From positions 186,001 to 250,000 of the forward strand of contig VWYX01000729.1 in NCBI GenBank assembly GCA_013396525.1: a stretch of 64,000 nucleotides of DNA, written 5' to 3'. Source of the stretch: Chaetorhynchus papuensis (Eukaryota > Chordata > Aves > Passeriformes > Rhipiduridae). This document shows positions 36,281 to 49,700 of this stretch, in pieces (position 1 is the stretch's first letter; the number at the start of each line of letters is the position of its first letter). The position numbers and the translations under genes were made by a program. The notes under the pieces are model-generated. The model had not been told where the DNA came from. It searched no databases and was given only the letters and a program-made list of their open reading frames with translations.

Positions 36281-37129
36281 GACTCATTTAAAATATCTAC
36301 ATTGCTGTCTGTTTATCTTCACTTAAATCAGCTTGTCTTTGCTCAGATTCTTATCTTGTTTGGGTTGCTATGGTAACTGCATAGTTTTTAATTTGCAAAG
36401 AGAAGAGTGTAGTACTAAATGCTAATTGAATATTGGGAGCCTGGGAGCCTCCCAGATGTCTTTTTACAGACTCATAGAAACATTTACCAGACATGGGAAG
36501 AGACTGAAACTTGCGGAAAATGACAGGAAAAGAAATCACCTTACCTACTCCCCTGGTTTCTATTGGAGAAGATGAAATACATTTTACTTTACAAATAGCT
36601 AGTTTGAGGAATATAATCATATTTCAGTGTGGTTTTTTTCCAGTATTTCCCATGGAAGAAAATGGAAGAGTCTTACTGGTATACATAAAAATTACTCAAG
36701 GAAAGGATAGGTCCTCTCTTTTTCCTTTACTCCAACCTGACAGTGAATTTCTCTGAGGGCTTCCAGATTTAGCCTCATGCACTCCTTTCCCCTGGATGCT
36801 CTGCTACACCCCCGTCTCATGCAGATTCGGGAGCTGCATCCCTTTTAGATTTGAGAAGAGGTTGTCTGAAAAAACTTTGTGTATAAAAAGGGCAGAGCAG
36901 ACTCCTTTAGCCTTTGTCAGAGGATGACAGCTCTTACACTATCACAGGAAAGACCGAGGGGTGCAGCCGAACCAGGAGATGCAGCAGCAGGTTTTCACTT
37001 TCTACACTGCCTATTAATCTCCTTAATAGAGGCAAAGCTCTTTCAGGGCTGACACCGGTATGAATTTTGCAGGACTCTCTGCCGTTCCCAGCTTAGCACC
37101 ACTAATTAATAGTTCCTCTGCTGAGCCCC

Positions 37130-37540
37130 TGTGGTGATTAGCGGGGCAGCTCTGGCTGCAGGAGGCGATGCCAAGGCATGAGGTGCTGTGATATCACAGC
37201 CTCGGCATCCCGGGGGCGCTGGCCCCCCCGTCCAGGAGCCGAAACCCGAGAGCAGCAGCATCAGCAAGTCTGCCTCGTTAGCCCGGTACCAGCACCGGGA
37301 CTGGCTCTGCGCTTCTGCCCGCTGAGATAAATCCCTGCCCAGCTCCCTGGCTCAGCACTCTCCTCCTGCTGAGTTAGGGCGAAGTGCTCGTGGTTTCTTG
37401 CTGAGCACGTGTAGCTGAGAGCAGGGGTGCCAGGAGGTTAACAAACCCTGACAGCTCAGCCGCTGCTGCCCGGAACCTGCCGGGTCCCGGGGACAGGAGT
37501 GGCACCTGCCCTGGCCAGCGCAGAGGGACAGGCTTGCCGA
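37130..37540. promoter_or_regulatory. Weak CpG-island-like segment
   Basis: About 22 CpGs over 400 bp with elevated GC, in a CpG-poor desert. It contains a 16-bp perfect palindrome (gctgtgatatcacagc, 37185-37200), a CACGTG E-box near 37405 and several ccggg motifs. No TATA-linked gene start or known exon follows, so a distal enhancer or a noncoding transcript promoter is the likely reading. Confidence 0.4.
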
Positions 37541-38647
37541 CAGCTGCTGTGCTTTCAGGCCACTGAAATCACTGCTTCTAAGGGATTTAGCCCTTGGAGT
37601 TGTGTAGGTGGGAAAATAGAAACAAACCCGGTGCGTGAACCTCAGCCCGCACTGCACTCCCTGCAGCAGCATTACCTGAAAGGTGCCTACAGCCCTCTCC
37701 TAAAATTAGTTCCACTTGAGGCTGAGCAAGCAGACCTAATACACCTGAGGCCAGTCCAGTGCCATGTCTGCACAGCCCAATCCTCACCAAGCCATGGAAA
37801 GCCCTCTGTACTCCTCACCCATGTCCTCCAAAGCCGTTCCCCAGGGCAGCGAGCCTTGCAAGCGGATTATTTTTTTCCTGTGTATTTATGGCTGTGTTTA
37901 CACGTGCTGCAAGGTGTAATGTTTAAGGTGTAACCTGTATGTTCAAAGCAAACTATAAAATTTGCTATGTTTACCTGCTAGTTTTCAGAAAAAGGAACGA
38001 GTGTCATTTCCCTCTTGAACACAACAACAAATCAAGAATTCCAAACACTTCTTCTGTGACAGCAGGGGGAATCATAGACCTGGAGCACCTTTCTCCTTAC
38101 TTGCTTGCTGCTATTTCATGCATTTATTTATTCAGTCCAAACTGTGAGAAAAGCTTTCTGCTTGGGGTTATTAGACTAGAGAAAATCTGTTAAAAAGTTA
38201 TCAAGCCTTGCCATAAATATGTCAAGGTGAAGTGAATAAACAATGCATCCAGGGAGGCTGTTCTGGTAGTTACTTACAATTAGTAATAAATACAAAAGTA
38301 CACCAAATTTCAAATTTGAACCTGAATTTCCCAAGCTCTCTGAAGCTGCACCTTGAAACACCTCTGCTAAATTAGACAGTTTGTTAGGATCAGAGAAAGA
38401 GATCTTCTACCAGGATGGCTTTATCTGCCATCTGCTGTGGAAGAGGCAGGTAGGTCAGGCATTTTTCAGTGATCTCTAGACCTGGGGAATCATGTCTGAA
38501 GCTGCTTGCTTGTGCACAGACAGCTAAAAGCAGGCTAGGGGTTACTGACATACAACAAAGAAAGACGATTTTGCAATTAACTGTGACATTTCACAGCAAT
38601 TTTCAAAACATTAATAGAGAGAAGGGATGAAAGGTGTTCTAGAAGTC

Positions 38648-38665
38648 TTTTTTTTTTTTTTTTTT
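38648..38665. repeat. Poly(T) run, 18 bases
   Basis: Eighteen consecutive T. Read on the minus strand it would be a poly(A), but no processed gene sequence was recognised beside it. Confidence 0.9.
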
Positions 38666-41292
38666 CCAGAAAGAGATGAATTAATTTCATTTCACCTACA
38701 AATCTTTCCTGGGTGACAATTTGAGTCTTTCTGTCCCTTCTGCTGGTCCACTCTTCATGGCACCTTTCCAAGGAATCTAGACCCAAATATTCCCTACTGA
38801 ATACCTGCATAGATCAAGCACAAATCTGGAACAACCCTGAAGCTGTGAGACAGGTCACCATCCCCTTTCCTGTCCAGCTGGAAGTGCATTGCATTTTGGG
38901 GGAGAGGGTGAGAAGGCTTGAAAGTAGAAAGCAAAATAAAGTAATGGAAAATATTTAATGAATTCCAGATGATTCACCAACTGCTCGGCTAGAAATGCAG
39001 AGGGGAACTGACAGACAGAGAAGGAAATGCAAATTAGATGAGCAATAGAGCAGGAGAGCTGCACAGCCCCAAATTCTCTTCAGATTTCTCAGAAGTCAGT
39101 GTTTAGATTTGGCTTTGAATTGACATAATGGGCACATTTTACTTGATGTCTTACTAGCAACCGAGCCAAATCACAGTGCACTTTAGTGCTCCAGTGTTCT
39201 AATAAGTATTTGCTTCAAAGCAGCAGTTCAGATCTCCCTGTGAATTTTGTCAAGTACACATCATATCAAAGGATAAGCATTTGTCAAAGCCTTTATTCAG
39301 CCACAAAGCAGGGGGAAGGTTTGTTTAAAGAATGTCAAGTTGCACCTGCTGGCTCACACAGGGAGGATGAAAGGCACGACTGGAATGTCTGTCACTGCTG
39401 AATTTTTATTTTTCATTTCTTAAAGTATTTCCAACCGACGTGAAAGGACTTGTTGTATTACAAAAGCAGAATGTTGCCATAAGCTATTCAGAGCCCTTCA
39501 AATGAGAAGATAATAGATTTGTGGCTAATAAAGTGGTGCTTGTCTGCGAAGCAAAAGAGTGGAATTAGGCTGGCACGTTAACAAGATGTGCATGCTAAAG
39601 CAGCCTGGAGTATTGCACGGCCTTTGCTATGGCAGACTTTCAAGATATTAACCCATAAATTTGCAGTAAACGTGAGATTGTCCTTTTGCCCTCACGAGCA
39701 GAGAATCAGGACCCACATTCCTCATGGGATTTGGCTTCCCTCTGGGTGTTGTGGGGGAGAGGAAGCTTTGTTTTTGTCCTTTAGTGTCACCTGGAGTGAT
39801 TTCCCCAGCACAGGGAGCCGGGGCAGACAGAATGCCCTTCCCAGGGCGGGTTGGGGAGCACTTCTGTGACAGAGCATGGCTGAGACCTGCCTTTTGTACA
39901 AGTAAATCCAAGGGCACATAAGAAAATCTAAACCTTCACTTGTCCATGTCCTCTGAGCTCAGTGTCTGCTTGTAGCATAAATTACGAGCATGTGCACAGA
40001 ATAAAACTGCTTTTTATCTCTGAAACAATAGTTTCTAGGAAAAAAAAAAGGGAGGGAGACAACACATACCTACATCAGGTTAGATTCATGTTACCATGAG
40101 TGCATTGCACAGACCTCAGCCTTTCTGTGCCTCTTTCCGTGTTGCTGGCCAGGGAGAGCCTCAGCTCTGCTCCTGGTGCAGGGCTTTGGCAAGGGGAACT
40201 CTAAAAAGAATGAGGTGCTGAGACCCTTTTGCAGCTGAGCTTGGCTCCACAGCAAGGGGTCACATGAAGAAGGATTGCCTACACCAGGATGCAGACACTA
40301 GACCCATTTAATAAACCTCTTATTATCACAAGAGCACATGGGATGTCAGGGAGGAGAAAAAAGGGCTGTGGTCCCACAACACTTTCTCCCCTTCCCTGCA
40401 CAGCGAGGGATTACAGAGTGGAAAGTAACATTAGGCAGCACTGCTCCAATCAGCCAGCCTGAGAACGAGGGGCTCAGAAAACCAATTAGAGAGGCTCCTC
40501 TGGTTTTTGTCATCCACGTTATTAACAACTGCCCTCAAAATTGTTTCCCAGGCTTTGTCTTTCGCTGTCCTGAAGTTCATTTTTAAGTTATTGCCTCTTT
40601 TCATCTACGCACCACGTTGGGAAAGTGCAAGTTGCTCCTGGTTTGCAAACAACTACTTAAGAGCTGCTGATTACTGCAGAGGTTACCTTGCTTTCCTTTT
40701 TAGGAGAGTGTTCATACAAGCATCTCCGAAGTCCAGCTGGTTATAAGGAAAACAAGTTACCAAAGCAGATAGTGGGGCTTTTTGCTTTTCAGGTGTTAAA
40801 ACAGAGTGCTTTGAGCAGCCCTCAGAGACCAGCTGTGCCCTGGGGACAGTTTATCTTTCCTAAATCCTCAGCAGAGGAGATTGGTGACACAGAGCTACTG
40901 ATGGCAGCACACAGAGCATTTCTCTGTGAAGGTACGAGCCCTAATTAGAACTTGGCTCGAGCCAAGCCCTTGGATCGGCTACAGCAAAACTCTGCTGCAT
41001 CCTGAGTCCAGACACAATGTTTAGACATGATCCAATTCCCAGTCCAGCCTAGCATTGTGCTCACTTGGAAGGGGATGGGACTCATCTCTAATTGGAGCCA
41101 GCTTGGTCGGAGGCTGTCCAAAGTTGCCATCTGCTGCCTGATCCGTGGCCTGATGGAAAGAGTTTGCTGTTCGGCCTTGCTCTTGCAGGAGGAGGCTGGA
41201 AGAACCAGCAGATTCTGCAACCAGCTAAAAAACCCTTTTTTTTTTTTTCCCAAACCAAGCAGTTATACCTACATCTAGTTTATTTAGCAATT

Positions 41293-41312
41293 TTTTTTTT
41301 TTTTTTTTTTTT
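41293..41312. repeat. Poly(T) run, 20 bases
   Basis: Twenty consecutive T, with a second 13-base T run about 45 bases upstream (41236-41248). Confidence 0.92.
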
Positions 41313-42294
41313 ACCTTTTCAGATTTATGAACAGGCTAAAGCATATCCCTCACACCTCTAAATCTTGGTCCCCTGAACCCCTTCCCAACATGTTTACATT
41401 TCTAACCATACATGGAAAATATTACAGGATTCTCTCAGGAATTACTCATTTCATTCATCCACATCCCCTTCAGCTTTGAAAAAAGAAACTTTACTGCAAA
41501 TGACTGGACTGGGGGATTATGTTAATGAATTTTCTTAGCTAAAAGGGCTGTAGGGTGTCATAGGGTGGACAGTCCTTGCCCACTGCCTAAAACCCAGCAC
41601 AGCATTCTGTGCCACAGCTTCTGCAAGGCATCATCTTTCCTAGGCTTCCTCTACAGGAGAAAAATGATTTTCCATCATGATAGCCCTAGAAATCCATGCC
41701 CAGAGGTACCAGGCTCAAGGAAACAGGATAGAGGCTTCTAAAAGGTACTTGTGGCAGAAAGGAAGGGTAATAAAGGTGGAAAGAGAAGGAAGAAATTTGG
41801 GAACACCAAAATATACCAGAAACCGTGTGACTCTTCTTGCCCTGCTGTTTCTGGATGCACTGAAAAGCAAGAAGCAAAAAAACCCTCCCCCAGAGATGAT
41901 GGTTTTTTTCAATTTGATTTTTTAAAACAAGTCCAACCATGTATTTTTCCTGTTTCTGATGAACTAAAGATGTTTTTACTAAGTCCCTTTGATAGAAAAT
42001 GATATTCATAAACTTTTCTGTCTGTAACCTAAAATTCCTCTGGTTATGAGGCTTAAGAACACATTGTGAGCTTCAGCCAAGGCTTATCCCACGACTAAAT
42101 CATGTAAAGTTTCCTGTGCTGCATGGTTTGTTTTAAGCTGAGTATTCTGTGCTTTTAGCATCCACCAGACAGCTCCATCAAGCTGTGCCAGGGATACAGG
42201 GAACCTAAAGGCAGTGCCAAAGATGCATCATATAGTAGTAAATTTAATTAAATGGATTGACAGAAGCTTTATTAGCATCCTCATCAGGAGAATG

Positions 42295-42505
42295 GATACA
42301 ATCCTAAATTATATGGGTTGGAAGGGACCTCTAAAGGTTTAGTTCCAACCCCACTGTGACAGGCAGGGACACCTTCCCCTATCCCAGGTTGCTCCAAGCC
42401 CAATCCAATCAGGTCTTGAACACTTCCAGGGATGGGGCAGCCACAACTTCTGTTCCAGACCCTCAACACCCTCACAGTAAAGAATTCCTTCCTGTTAATT
42501 AATCT
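42295..42505 (-). mobile_element. CR1 LINE 3' fragment, - orientation
   Basis: Reverse complement of an avian CR1 tail. The + strand reads gggttggaagggacctctaa, gttccaacccc, ggcagggacaccttcccc, atcccaggttgctccaagcc, ttgaacacttccagggatgg, ggcagccacaacttct and agtaaagaattccttcctg, all in the expected order. It is 5'-truncated and diverged, without coding capacity. The terminal ATTCTATG-like end is eroded. Confidence 0.95.
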
Positions 42506-43500
42506 GCATTGATGGGAGTGGGTCAGAAGAGACCAAAAACTTGATGGGAAAATACAAACTGCTTCTGACTTGCTTATCTCTTATCTCTAAGCTTGCCATC
42601 GTGGTAGCTGAATGAATGACTTGATGCTTTGGGGATTTCTGTGCCTTTTTCTCCCCACCTATATATATATTTTTAATCCAGTGACAACACTTTAAGCAAT
42701 TGCCTCTCCTATCCCCACTCTACCTTTTAAATTGCACTCACAGTTCTGGAGGTTTTTGTAAAGAGGGAGATTTCCAGCCCTAGCATCCCAGAACAGCACA
42801 TCTCAAGTCCTGACACAGTTTAAAAGTCAGCAAACTGAACCTTTAGATCTGAAATCCATGAGCCAGCTTCTTCAGCAAAGCAAATTCCCATGGAAAAAGT
42901 CCCATTCCTGTGACAAATCCACCTTCCCAAGACATTCCCATCTTGTGGGAATTACTCCATATTGAATACTTTTTAAAAACTCTTTATCTTATATTTAATA
43001 CCTTTTAAAAACACTGTATCTCCTTTCTCCTGTCCATTTCAAGACTTGGTGCCTCCAAGGCTCACCAAGTTTTGTGGATAAGTTAGGGAAGTAGATACAA
43101 TATCATGGTGCTCCAGCGTTTTTGCATAACAGTTTCCAAGCATTTATGAAAAAAAAATTCTCCTCATGATAACGTTTAAATCCTGTTTGCTTTTCCTTAG
43201 AAATCTCAAACTAAATAAAAATATTTAGCTCAGTCTTGCCCTCATCCAAGAATCTACTTCTTAATTATGACAGAGTAATTATATTTTAATTGGAACTCTT
43301 TCAAGGACCTACTTTACCTTGGGCTCCTAGATAACTATTTGCACATTTTTGACTCTTGCATGTGGCAAAGCCAACCTTTAAATTTAGGGAGACCTCTCGC
43401 ACCATTTCTGGGTGTCTGCAAACAAATATCTCAATTCAGGCAAAATTAATATGGGGGGGCTTCAGCAAGGAAGCTTATATCAGTGAAGAGCATGCAAAGT

Positions 43501-43544
43501 GAAAATGAAAATGAACATGAAAATGAAAATAAATGAAAATGAAA
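43501..43544. repeat. Degenerate (GAAAAT)n hexanucleotide repeat
   Basis: About seven imperfect copies of gaaaat, with one aacatg variant and one shortened unit. Confidence 0.9.
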
Positions 43545-45478
43545 GGGCCTGCCCCAGAAAATAAATCTTGAACTCATCAGGTTTTCTTTAGATAGAGTAA
43601 GGCATTTTCCTTGTTATCTTTAAGAACATCACTTCTGACAGGAAACATTTGTTTCCTTATGGTCTGGGCTAGTGGACCTACATTGGGATTAAAACTGAAA
43701 AATTAGGAATGCTCTTTTTTCCCCTTTTTAATTAGGAGAGTTGTGAGCCAAGCTCACAATGCAATAAAAACGTAATTTGTGGCAAAACAGAGGAGGCATT
43801 GCTAAATTAATTTTTATGATGTACAAACCCTTGGGACAGCAGGGGGACCAAGCAAGGAACACAAAACTGTTTGTTTGTTACTGTTGTACAGATTTCAGCA
43901 TAAAATTAAGTCCCTCGGAGAATCGTTGAGAAGCTGATGATTTTGTGAAGTTGTCATTCGTCAAATAAAGAACATTTCTGGTTCTGTAGTAGCCACAGCC
44001 TGATTTCAATTATTTCCAGCACATATGAGGAGCTCCCTTCTGAGATTTGTTTGTTTTGCTGGCTTCCCAACAAGAAAACAACATAAATTCAAATTTTTAA
44101 CTGAAAGGTGCAGTTTTCTTCTGTTTTTAATTGCAAGAGATCTCTTGGGGAGTGACTGTCAGAGGAGATTATGAACAGCTTTTAAAGTCCAAGTGAAATT
44201 AGGGTGGTTAAGTGACAATTTGGAAAGCCAATAGGACAACTGGTGGCTGCAATCTGTAAATACTTTCAGGGTCTGTAGGAATTTTTTTTGAGAGCAGAAT
44301 TGAAAAAACCAAACAGCCCCATAATTATTACCATAACTATTACCATGTATACGAGAAAACACGAGCGATGCAGTGAGATTATGAATTCTGCAGCTCATAT
44401 TTTCTCTAATTTATTTTTACTGACTTAATGGGGGACAAGCACTTACTGATTATTCACCCTATTTGAAATTTACTGAGGTTGACTTTGCTGCAGCAGTTTC
44501 GGCTTCATGATCATAAAAATTTCTGCTAGGATAAATGACAGAAATTAACGTTAATCCTTTTATTGCAGAGGATTTCTTGCCTAGCTCTTGTTTAACATCC
44601 AACATCTAACCACTAAAGCATGCATTTTTAAAATTTACATAGAATTGGATGTTTTCTATGTCCTTCTAAAGGATCTAAAAACTTTTTCTGTCATTTTGGC
44701 CTGTAAAGGGAGTTGGAACTTCCAAACTGATAGCATTTTTTTCTGTGGAAAACTTATGGTCCAAGATCCCCTTTTTTTTGCTACTGAAAGAAATTTCAAC
44801 ATTTTCCAAGTGCTCCAAGCAGCTGTATCAGCCTTTCTGTTTCCTGGAACTCGGTGAGTGTGGACAGATTGAGGAATGCTTGGAAACTTGCTTGGTGATT
44901 TTTGACTTAGAAAGCTAATATTTGCCAGGTTGGGGAAAAAAGGGGGGAAAAAAAGAAGAAAGAATGGTGGAATTTATATCACTTCTACTGTTTTGGATGG
45001 ATGATCCTAGAATTAACACTTTCAACCTGTAGTAATTATTTAGTGTTTGATCAAAGCACTGCTGGGTGTTCTGTCTTAATGCAGATAGGAATTATACGTA
45101 CAGACACATAAAAAAAAAAAAACAAACCAATAAACCAAAACTACTATTACAGCATTAAAACTAAAAGCAAAATATCTGAATTACAGCTGCCCTTTGAAAT
45201 GTTGACTCACCCCTCCCCAATATTTGCATTATGATACAGTCTCTAATTATATACACTCAATTTTCTCCCCTAACAGGACACCACCCATATGATTACACAG
45301 GCCAGAGGTGCCTTTGAGGATTGAATATTTGATATTTTCCTGTACCCTTGCTCTTTCAAGCATGGCCCTGCATTGCTTTCACTGCATGCAGTTTAAATTC
45401 TTCTTTCAGTCTATTAATATTTTTTAAAAAATCTCTGTCCTTTATTAAAACCAATTAGAGATTAAAACATCATCAAGT

Positions 45479-45905
45479 CTATTGATGCAGACATTTATTT
45501 ATTTTAGCAGTAATATACCTCTGGTTCGGTCTCAGTACTTCTATTGGAAGGTACTGCATAATTTCACTGCTTTTATAATTTTCAGTCAAAATATAATTAC
45601 GGACAGTTTTCGTCAATTCCTTTTTGTGCATTGATCTTTCACCCGACAGAGGCTTTTCCCTCGTGGTTTTAAAGCAAATGAAATAACAGACAGCCAGAAT
45701 AGCTCCTGTCAAAACAGCAAACAAGATTCATCCCAAAATTAATCTGGAGTTCACCTCTAATCTGCTCTGTAATCCACTTTTCATCAGTGCCTGTCATTAT
45801 ATCATCTGTTTATGGTTCATTTACATTAAAATCTTGCAATTCTCCTATTAAACGTGCCTTCTCCAATTTTTTACTCATTTTCATGACTGAAACTTATGAA
45901 TATCA
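45479..45905 (-). pseudogene. Unidentified, broken coding-like segment
   Basis: On the minus strand, 45479-45724 is open for 81 codons. It reads like a membrane-spanning segment (AVLTGAILAVCYFICF) followed by a basic tail. The adjoining 45725-45905 has a methionine-led frame with pieces such as KKLEKARLIGELQDF, but that frame has an internal stop and does not continue into the other frame. An acceptor-like gttttgacag lies at the junction. I do not recognise the protein. It may be a decayed gene, an old viral or retroelement fragment, or chance. Confidence 0.15.
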
Positions 45906-46700
45906 GGGCGATGCACTGTGCTAGACAAAGGATACATGTCTGTACAAATTTATCAAAGTGACTAATCTAGTTTGATCTACAGCTGTGCTACAACAAAAGA
46001 AATTTTCTGTGTATTCCAATGTGCTTCATGGTTACTGTAGAATTAACTTTTTTTTGATCCTTCAGTACTACAGATGCATATAAATACATGGGTCATTTTT
46101 CTCTCTCCATTTTAAATAACTTTTATATTTTGGGAGTGGGGGAAAGATAAGACAAAGTGTTGTGGAATTTTTTGTTTCCTTTTGGGATTTTTTTTGCTAC
46201 CACATCTAAAGTGACACCCATGAAGATTTTTTTGCTTACAAGTATCTCCTCCTATTTATTTATTCATAAAACTGAAAAGCCTTTTTTTACCCATTTTATT
46301 GCACGAATTCTGAGTTAGATTTCAGCAACTCTGATTTTTTTCTTTACATATATTGATTTTGGATTTAAGATTTTGGAGGTAAAATTCTTCTTGCAGCCCC
46401 ACAATCTCGTGTGGATCACAACACTGGGATAATTAAAGACCTTCTGGCTCATCCAATATCAGAATGCCAAATATTAATCTAAACTTCACATCACTTAGCC
46501 TGCTAAAGTTTGCCTATCTCAAAAGGGTACTCTGCTATTTATTAGTTTTTGAAATTTCAGCTAAGCAAGAGTTAACTATCCATCACTTAATCCAAAGTTA
46601 TTTTCTGCATCCAACTTTTTTACTGGCCTCATTACTCTATGGCAAAGGACTATAGGGTTTACAGACAAAAGAGCTTTTTTTCAGACCCCAATGACATCAA

Positions 46701-46730
46701 GATTATCCCCATTTTTAAACTGAAGATACT
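46701..46730. repeat. Possible ancient MIR/CORE-SINE scrap
   Basis: attatccccatttttaaac followed by tgaagatac resembles the MIR core (tatccccattttacagatgagg). The match is only about 30 bases, so chance cannot be excluded. Confidence 0.25.
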
Positions 46731-49700
46731 GTTCTTTCCTAGGAGCACTTCATATCCTGTTCTTAATACAGTTCTCTTACAGCTTAATTCCACCTACAGG
46801 CAAGGCAGAGAGCATGAGGGGCTGAGCAAATTTTCTTTGAGAAGACAAGTTTTGAAAACTCCAAACAAATTCCTCAAAGGGGTACCACACATTTTCACCC
46901 AGAGATTTCCTCTAGGACAGCCATCCAGATAACACAAGGGAATTGCAGAAGACCAATATAATTCGAGTACAACACATATCCTTCCACTGAAGTAATTAAA
47001 AACCCGATTGTTCCTTTCTGTTATTCCACAGCTGACATGGTCAGGCATGCTCCTGTAGAGGGAAGCAGCTCCTCAGGTATCTAGGAGCAGTCTCCAGAAG
47101 GGTTTGGAACAGAACCCCGCTCCCAAATTCAATTTTTCCACTCAGATCTTATCTGGTGCTGAATAAGATGTCTGTTGTGATTTTTTGCCTTCTAAAGATC
47201 AGATTATTTGATATAGTGCAGTGAACTCGCCTGACTCCCTTCTCAGGATACAGACGCAGGCAGAAAAACCTTCCATAAAAAGCCCACAGTTCGGCTCTGG
47301 CAGGATGTTTTCCCTACCTTAAAAATCTGTGTGTCATCGAGATCCAGTGATTAATGACATAAAATAAATGTGTGGAGTATTAAATAACTCAGCAGACGAT
47401 AACGTGACGGGACAAGTGGGATACTGTTTTCCCTCTCCAAGAGGGAATTGTTACTCCGTCTAATCTGCAAGCTGGTATGAGAAAACAAGTATATCTCTAT
47501 GTAGTGGGGAGGAGGAGCAGATTTGCTGTCAGAGGAGCCTGTAATGCCAGAGGACAGGGAAAATAATACTGTGCACACACTAGAGCATAACTTAGACTGA
47601 TATATTGGCAACAAAAGGATAAACAAGAAGTCTTACATGGAAAAGTGTGAGAAACTCCACTGGACCGATTGTTTTCTGGCCCAGGACTCAACAGAAGAGT
47701 TTGGCTCCCTCTCTGTGATCCTTTCTGGGCTCAGTGCCCCCTGTGCAGGACAGGAGGGATCTAGAGGAGCCTTCAGATCTGACACACACCATCTCCACGC
47801 GGGCTTCAGTGCACGGCGAGCATTTTACTCAAGGAGGTAAAGGCATCACCAAGAATTTGATAAACGTTTGCAGAGTTGATTATCATGTGCTCCCCACTGT
47901 CACATCATTATCAGAAACCATTTTCAGTGTTTGGTTAAAAAGAGTCAATTACTGCTCCCATTTCTAACTCAGATTTAGCTGTAGCTGAGGTTGGAGTGGT
48001 TGTATCTGTGAGCTTCAGACCAGGCTTACCTCAAAACAGAACAAGAACTCAAGTCACAGCTGCTGCATCTTGTTCTTGTGCTTCTGACAGGATAACTGAA
48101 GTTTATAATAATAAATAAGTAAATAAAAACTGGGAAAAAACCTCCCCTCAAACCAAACAAGTACAAAGACATCCCAGTAGGCCTTGTACTACAAACAGAA
48201 GGAGTGATCAGAGTGCATCTCCAGAATGAAAACTGAAAAGTTGGTTACCAGAGGCTGAGTACAAAAAAAAATTCTCATCAGTTCATCTCATTTACCCTTC
48301 CACTAAACTCCCAAGGTAATTTTTCCCCGGTGAAGTCTAGGAGGAAAAAATATCTCAAGAACAACCTCAATGCTGACTCTTAGAGCAAAATAAACTGTTT
48401 AACTTCACATGCACACACATATACGTATTTTCATATGTACATATTTTATGTCACTCTCCTCCTCCACCACCTTTACTTCTTCTGACATTTAATTAATGGC
48501 ATGTCTCTGATGTCAAAACAAACATAAAATATAGCTGCATGTAGGGAATGCAAAGCCTAATTAAGACGAAATTTTGGATATAACATAAGACAAGCTCTAC
48601 ATTTTCATTGGGAGAATACTACAGTTTATAAAATATTCCCAGATGTGCCTTTGACTCTCTAAATATCTCTCTGTCTTGAAAAACTGCAGCTTAAATTAAA
48701 AACTGCAGCAGTCATCTTCTGTGCAGGAAGTTTCCCTCTTGGAATCTTAGACAATATTTACCACTGGCCTGATTCCACTGACTTTGGTGAAGCTCAGGGT
48801 GAGGTGGAGCACACCATCTTGAAAGCATTAAAGTTGTGGGAAATAAATTCAGACATAATTAATTTTGCTTTTAATTTACACTGTGGAGCAATGATCTTAA
48901 TTCTGGACATCTTGAATCTACCCCAGGAAACTTCAGAGATAAGAAATTGGAAGCAATAAAAAAAAAAAGTCAACATTTATTTATGGTCAGATTCCAAACT
49001 CAGCATTCAATCAACTCCTTCCCTCACAGTTCAGTAGAACTATTTGTCAAGTAAAATGTTTCTTAGCATGAGTAGATCAGAGCCTATTCTTTGTCATTTC
49101 ACCTTGAAAATAGTATTTATAAAAACATATAGAAAGGATTGTGCAAATATTGCTGGTTACTTGTATAGAACTGGTTGTGAGGACTGGGTAAAAAGCAAAC
49201 CTGACCCCTCCACCCCCAAATAAAACCATGGAAATGGACAGCTAGACTTCCCTCAAGACTGCAGAACAAATCCCTTCTTTTTCCCTAATGTGACAAAACC
49301 TTTTATTTAGATTCCCAGTATTATCATAATGCTCTGGCAAGTTTGAAGGTCTGCAGGGCTCTCTGCAAAGATCCCTTATATGTTATTAAAAAGCACCTGT
49401 GTGGGCACTCCTGGTAAAATGCCTTCTAATAGAAACCACTTGTGCTAAGCACACTGTGCATCCCAAAGGGGGAATGATTAAAACCAGCTACTCACCAGAA
49501 AAAAATGGAAAATGTGAAGGCAGAACGTCCTGAAAGACAGTGTGCAGCCTTTGTTTTCACCTAGCCACACAGGTACAGAGCAGTGAACCTGTGCCACCTT
49601 TAATAGGCCAAGAATACCTTCCCAAAACTAAAAAAGTCCTGATCCAGAGGCTGAAGGTACCAAAAGGCCACCACACGAATTTGCACCCTCTGTATGAAGT

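Larger units (their letters stand above)
33491..37129. other. Gene-free intergenic DNA
   Basis: No recognisable exon. It holds A/C-rich tracts at 33508-33545 and 36191-36280 and a T/C tract at 33988-34030. Confidence 0.6.
37541..42294. other. Gene-free intergenic DNA
   Basis: No recognisable exon. It includes T runs at 38648-38665, 41236-41248 and 41293-41312 and a CTCF-like motif at 38060-38070. Confidence 0.6.
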
